DNA of 33,628 nt, from contig JAJZAC010000020.1 in assembly GCA_021799615.1 (NCBI GenBank), forward strand, positions 1 to 33,628, given 5' to 3'. Both the position numbers and the translations under genes were made by a program. Positions 30,723 through 33,628 of the stretch are shown here, piece after piece (position 1 is the stretch's first letter; every line of letters starts with the position of its first letter). The notes beneath the pieces were generated by a model. That model made no database searches, had not been told where the DNA came from, and saw only the letters and a list, made by a program, of their open reading frames with translations. Source of the stretch: Actinomycetes bacterium. GTDB taxonomy: Bacteria > Actinomycetota > Acidimicrobiia > Acidimicrobiales > RAAP-2.

Positions 30723-31250
30723 ATGGCGGAAGATCTCTACTCGCAGCTGGCGCCGGTCGTTGCCGCCCAGGGACTGGAGCTCTTCGACGTCGAGGTGCGC
30801 CCCGGGTTCGTCGTCGTGTCGGTCGACCGCCCCGGCGGGGTCGACCTGGACGAGCTGGCCCAGGCCAACCGGGTGGTGTCTGCCTATCTGGACGAGCATG
30901 ACCCCGTTCCCGGCCGGTACACCCTCGAAGTGTCGAGTCCCGGGGTGGAGCGGCAGCTGCGGCGCCCCGAGCATTTCGCACGGGCCGTCGGCCAGACGGT
31001 CCAGGTGAAGACCCGTCCCGGCACCGGCGAGGTCCGACGGGCCACCGGTGTGCTGTCCGCCTCCGACGACGTCGGGTTCGTCGTCACCGAGGGCGAGGGG
31101 CCCGACGGCGCCCCCCTCCAGACCCGGTTCGCCTACGCCGACGTCGACCGGGTCCGGACCGTGTTCACCTGGGGACCCGGTCCCAAGCCCGGCGCCGCCG
31201 AGCGGCGCTCCACGCCCACGCCGAAGAGGAAGCAGGTCACGACCAGATGA
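30723..31250 (+). CDS. rimP: Ribosome maturation factor RimP
   Basis: Needed for 30S maturation. The 175-residue protein starts MAEDLYSQLAPVVAAQGLELFDVEV; the N-terminal domain includes GFVVVSVDRPGGVDLDELAQANRVVSAYLDEHDPVPGRYTLEVSSPGVERQLRRPEHFARAVGQ, with the hallmark LEVSSPGVERxL motif near residue 70. The C-terminal SH3-like domain is about 90-150, followed by a basic tail. The ribosome binding site GGAGGG (30711-30716) is 6 nt before the ATG. The stop overlaps the nusA ATG (ATGA), and rimP-nusA-ylxR-infB is a near-universal order. Confidence 0.96.
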   Translation: MAEDLYSQLAPVVAAQGLELFDVEVRPGFVVVSVDRPGGVDLDELAQANRVVSAYLDEHDPVPGRYTLEVSSPGVERQLRRPEHFARAVGQTVQVKTRPGTGEVRRATGVLSASDDVGFVVTEGEGPDGAPLQTRFAYADVDRVRTVFTWGPGPKPGAAERRSTPTPKRKQVTTR

Positions 31251-32581
31251 GCAAGACGAACTTCGAGTTCTTCGACGCCCTCGGCCAGATCGCACGCGAC
31301 AAGGGCATCTCCGTGGAGACGCTCCTGGACGCGCTGGCCAATGCCCTGGTGGCAGCGTACAAGCGGAGTCCGGACTCGGCCGAGGAGGCGGTCGTCACCA
31401 TCGACCCCGAGTCGGGGGAGATCCGCGTCTACGGCCAGGAGCTCGACGAGGAGGGCAACGTCATCCGCGAGTGGGACGACACGCCCGAGGACTTCGGCCG
31501 GATCGCTGCCCAGACGGCCAAGCAGGTCATCCTCCAGCGGATCCGGGAGGTCGAGCGCGACCTGAAGTACGAAGAGTACGCAGGTCGCGAGGGTGACATC
31601 GTGACGGGGATCGTCCAGCAGACGGACAACCGCTACACCCTGCTCGACCTGGGCAAGGTCGAAGCGCTGCTGCCCCAGGCGGAGCAGGTGTCCTACGAGC
31701 GCTACGAGCACGGTGCCCGGCTGAAGGCCTACATCGTCGAGGTGCGCAAGACGACCAAGGGACCGCAGATCGTGGTGAGCCGGAGCCATCCGGGCCTGAT
31801 CAAGCGCCTCTTCGAGTTGGAGGTCCCCGAGATCTCGTCGGGTGCGGTGGAGATCAAGGCGGCGGCGCGCGAGCCGGGCCACCGCACCAAGATCGCCGTG
31901 TGGTCGAACGACCCGAACATCGACCCCGTCGGCGCGTGCGTCGGGGCACGGGGGTCGCGCGTCCGCATGGTCACCAACGAGCTCCGTGGCGAACGGGTCG
32001 ACGTCGTGCCGTTCTCGGACGATCCGGTCGAGCTGATCCAGAGCGCGCTCGCACCCGCACGGGTGCGCGAGGTGCGCCTGGACGACCAGACGGGGACGGC
32101 CACCGTGGTGGTGAGCGACTACCAGCTGTCCCTGGCCATCGGCAAAGAGGGGCAGAACGCCCGCCTGGCTGCCCGGCTGACCGGGTGGCGCATCGACATC
32201 AAGAGCGAGACCCAGTTGGCCGAGGAAGAGGCCGGCTACCAGGGCGAGGAGTGGGCCGAGGGCGAATGGGTCCAGAACGAGGCCGGTGAGATGGTGTGGC
32301 AGCCGGCCGAGGGCGGCGCCGCCGTTTCAGCCACCGAGTGGACGCAGGCGGTCACGGACGACACCGGTGGTGCCGAAGCTGACGGTGCGGGTGCGGCCGG
32401 TGCGGCTGACGGTGCCGAAGCCGGCGGAGCCGGAGCTGACGGTGCGGAAGCCGGCGGTGCGGAAGCCGGCGGAGCCGGAGCCGGCGGAGCCGGAGCTGAC
32501 GGTGCGGAAGCCGGCGGAGCCGAGGTTGTCACCTCCGAGGCGACCGGCGAGCCTGCAGCGGCGACGGAGGGAGAGGCATAG
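31247..32581 (+). CDS. nusA: Transcription factor NusA
   Basis: Modulates pausing, termination and antitermination of RNA polymerase. In 444 residues: N-terminal polymerase-binding domain (1 to about 115, [40 protein letters not shown]), S1 domain (about 120-190, [29 protein letters not shown]), KH1 and KH2 (about 195-325, [66 protein letters not shown]). After about 325 there is an acidic segment and then a tail of Gly/Ala/Glu/Asp repeats. Actinobacterial NusA usually ends near residue 330-350, so the about 100-residue tail is an addition. The start overlaps the rimP stop. Confidence 0.96.
   Translation: MSKTNFEFFDALGQIARDKGISVETLLDALANALVAAYKRSPDSAEEAVVTIDPESGEIRVYGQELDEEGNVIREWDDTPEDFGRIAAQTAKQVILQRIREVERDLKYEEYAGREGDIVTGIVQQTDNRYTLLDLGKVEALLPQAEQVSYERYEHGARLKAYIVEVRKTTKGPQIVVSRSHPGLIKRLFELEVPEISSGAVEIKAAAREPGHRTKIAVWSNDPNIDPVGACVGARGSRVRMVTNELRGERVDVVPFSDDPVELIQSALAPARVREVRLDDQTGTATVVVSDYQLSLAIGKEGQNARLAARLTGWRIDIKSETQLAEEEAGYQGEEWAEGEWVQNEAGEMVWQPAEGGAAVSATEWTQAVTDDTGGAEADGAGAAGAADGAEAGGAGADGAEAGGAEAGGAGAGGAGADGAEAGGAEVVTSEATGEPAAATEGEA
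32419..32517 (+). repeat. 39-bp direct repeat in the nusA 3' end
   Basis: An identical 39 bp sequence is found at 32419-32457 and 32479-32517, exactly 60 bp apart, within a longer array of GCCGGCGGAGCC-type units. It encodes the [13 protein letters not shown] tail and keeps frame. Confidence 0.85.
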
Positions 32582-32586
32582 TCCCG

Positions 32587-32907
32587 ATGAGGACCTGCGT
32601 CGGCTGTCGGCGCAGGTCCCCGGTGGCCGGGCTGCTGAGGGTGGGGCGTCTCCCGGGCGGACGGCTCACGCTGGACCGCGCTGCTCCGGGGCGGGGAGCA
32701 TGGGTGTGCCCGGATCCGGCGTGCGTGGCCGTCGCTGGCCGGCGCCGGGGGTTCGAGCGGGCATTCCGGGCGCCGGTGGAGCCCGGTGACGTGGACAGGA
32801 TCGAGGAAGCGACCCGCCGGAGCGGGGGACGTGTCCCGATGTGCGAGGATGGAGACCCGCGTCCGGACCCAGTTCCGGTCGCGACCGAGGAACAGGAAGG
32901 CCAGTAG
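32587..32907 (+). CDS. ylxR: YlxR-family (DUF448) RNA-binding protein
   Basis: Small 106-residue protein of the nusA-infB operon. The conserved N-terminal motif is MRTCVGCRRRSPVAGLLRV (usually RTCIxCRx), followed by RAAPGRGAWVCPDPACVAVAGRRRGFERAFRAPV. The four cysteines (two in CVGC, two in CPDPAC) could bind a metal, though many family members lack this. The last about 25 residues are polar and unconserved. Family members bind nucleic acid and have been linked to transcription regulation; the exact role is unsettled. It starts 5 bp after nusA and ends 6 bp before infB, so it is clearly operonic. Confidence 0.92.
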   Translation: MRTCVGCRRRSPVAGLLRVGRLPGGRLTLDRAAPGRGAWVCPDPACVAVAGRRRGFERAFRAPVEPGDVDRIEEATRRSGGRVPMCEDGDPRPDPVPVATEEQEGQ

Positions 32908-32913
32908 AAGCCG

Positions 32914-33628
32914 TTGCCGAAGAAGATCCGCGTCTATGAGCTCGCCCACGAGCTCGGTCTGACCAACAAGGAAGCGCTCGACCTGTGCCTGTCGTTGGGC
33001 ATGGGGGTGAAGAGCCACTCGTCCTCCATCGAGGACGCCCAGGCCGACCGCGCCCGGCGCAAGGCGGATCGTGAGGGGCTGCGCCGGGAGGTGCAGCCGC
33101 CCGAGGAGGCACCGGCGAAGAAGGCGGCCGCCAAGAAGGCACCGGCGAAGAAGGCGGCAGCGTCGAAGGTCGGCGCCCCGTCGGCTCCGGGCGAGCAGGC
33201 CGTCGAGTCAGGCCCTACCGACGACGGGGGGGAGCCCGCCCCGGCTCGCCGCGCCCCGCGCCTCATCACCAGCCGTACGGTCCACGAGCCGGCCCGCCCG
33301 CCCGCAGCTCCTGCGCCGACGCCCCAGGTGGCACCGGCAGCGGCAGCTCCGATGCCGACAGCTCCTGCGCCGACGGCGCCGACGGCGCCGGCTCCGATCT
33401 CCCCCGCGGCGGCAGCTCCTGCGCCGGCACCTCAACCGCCAGCGGCCCCGCCAGCGGCCCCGCCGGTGGCACCCGCAGCGGCTGCGCCCGCAGCGGCCCC
33501 GCCGGTGGCACCCGCACCGCCAGCAGCTCCGGCCGCCGCAGTGCCCGCACCGCCAACAGCTCCGGCCCCGACACCGGCAGCCCCGACCAACGCAGCCCCG
33601 ACCGGCCCTGCCACCGCTGCCGCACCGC
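32914..33628 (+). CDS. infB: Translation initiation factor IF-2, N-terminal part (runs off window)
   Basis: The frame from TTG 32914 stays open to the window end (238 codons). Translation begins (L)PKKIRVYELAHELGLTNKEAL, the conserved IF2 N-terminal helix domain (residues 1 to about 55, with LGMGVKSHSSSIED). A Lys/Ala segment follows (KKAAAKKAPAKKAAASK), then a very long Ala/Pro-rich linker up to the edge. The GTPase domain must lie beyond 33628. Start choice: no in-frame ATG or GTG lies near the stop of ylxR and TTG aligns with the family's first residue, with AGGAAGG at 32894-32900 somewhat far (13 nt) and GAAG at 32907-32910 close by. The order rimP-nusA-ylxR-infB supports the call. Confidence 0.92.
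   Translation, partial: MPKKIRVYELAHELGLTNKEALDLCLSLGMGVKSHSSSIEDAQADRARRKADREGLRREVQPPEEAPAKKAAAKKAPAKKAAASKVGAPSAPGEQAVESGPTDDGGEPAPARRAPRLITSRTVHEPARPPAAPAPTPQVAPAAAAPMPTAPAPTAPTAPAPISPAAAAPAPAPQPPAAPPAAPPVAPAAAAPAAAPPVAPAPPAAPAAAVPAPPTAPAPTPAAPTNAAPTGPATAAAP
33340..33620 (+). repeat. Low-complexity Ala/Pro-coding region of infB
   Basis: Repeats of GCAGCTCC, GCGGCCCCG and CCGGTGGCACCCGCA units (for example CCGCCGGTGGCACCCGCA at 33459 and 33498) encode the Ala/Pro linker. Such linkers vary in length between close relatives. Confidence 0.7.

Noticed and set aside
30604-31008. Open frame covering the rimP leader and part of rimP
   Set aside because: A TTG start near the predicted transcription start gives a peptide that runs in the wrong frame through rimP. 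The hairpin explains the conserved-looking leader better than a coding role.

Overview
This window is chromosomal DNA from a high-GC actinobacterium. Evidence: very strong G/C third-position bias, frequent GTG starts, GTGA/ATGA stop-start overlaps, an mtrA-mtrB-lpqB-type signalling operon, a WhiG/FliA-type sigma factor next to rpsB, an F420-dependent LLM oxidoreductase, and a class II DAHP synthase. The secreted protein with DGGVFSFGDA repeats fits my impression of Acidimicrobiia-like lineages, but that is inference, not proof. Nearly all of the window is core chromosome. I see no CRISPR array, tRNA, rRNA, transposon, prophage or clear island.

Layout. 1-575 (-): 5' part of a secreted glycine-rich protein. 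810-7828 (+): obg-proB, then proA-moxR-VWA-phosphatase, joined by 4-17 bp overlaps. 7816-10802 (-): class II DAHP synthase (aroG) followed by a secreted repeat/GH25-like protein. 10840-13137 (+): LLM oxidoreductase, nadD, a small membrane protein and rsfS. 13157-15961 (-): mtrA, mtrB and a short lpqB-like lipoprotein gene. 16064-17722 (-): an orphan Tat-lipoprotein solute-binding protein. 17956-19723 (+): xerC and a whiG-type sigma factor. 19898-30545 (+): rpsB, tsf, pyrH, frr, cdsA, dxr, rip1/rseP-type protease, ispG and proS. 30723-33628 (+): rimP, nusA, ylxR and the 5' end of infB.

How the genes work together. The right half is the conserved growth block: ribosome and translation factors (rpsB, tsf, frr, proS, rimP, infB), transcription (nusA), UMP kinase, CDP-diacylglycerol synthesis, and two steps of the MEP isoprenoid pathway around a site-2 protease. 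The left half combines the Obg GTPase with proline biosynthesis, NAD synthesis, the ribosome silencing factor, aromatic biosynthesis and envelope sensing.

The clearest hidden structure is a promoter grammar. Seven genes (obg, proA, aroG, the LLM gene, xerC, ispG, proS) have a TAnnnT hexamer ending exactly 6 nt before an ATG/GTG, as expected for leaderless transcripts. dxr has a one-mismatch version. By contrast rpsB and rimP have leaders of about 115 nt with hairpins and good Shine-Dalgarno sites. Other points of interest are a roughly 370-residue N-terminal extension on CdsA, an LpqB-like protein without room for the propeller domain, a repeat-domain/GH25-like fusion, and Ala/Pro/Gly-rich tails on several translation and transcription proteins. 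I did not find a convincing wholly new multi-gene system.
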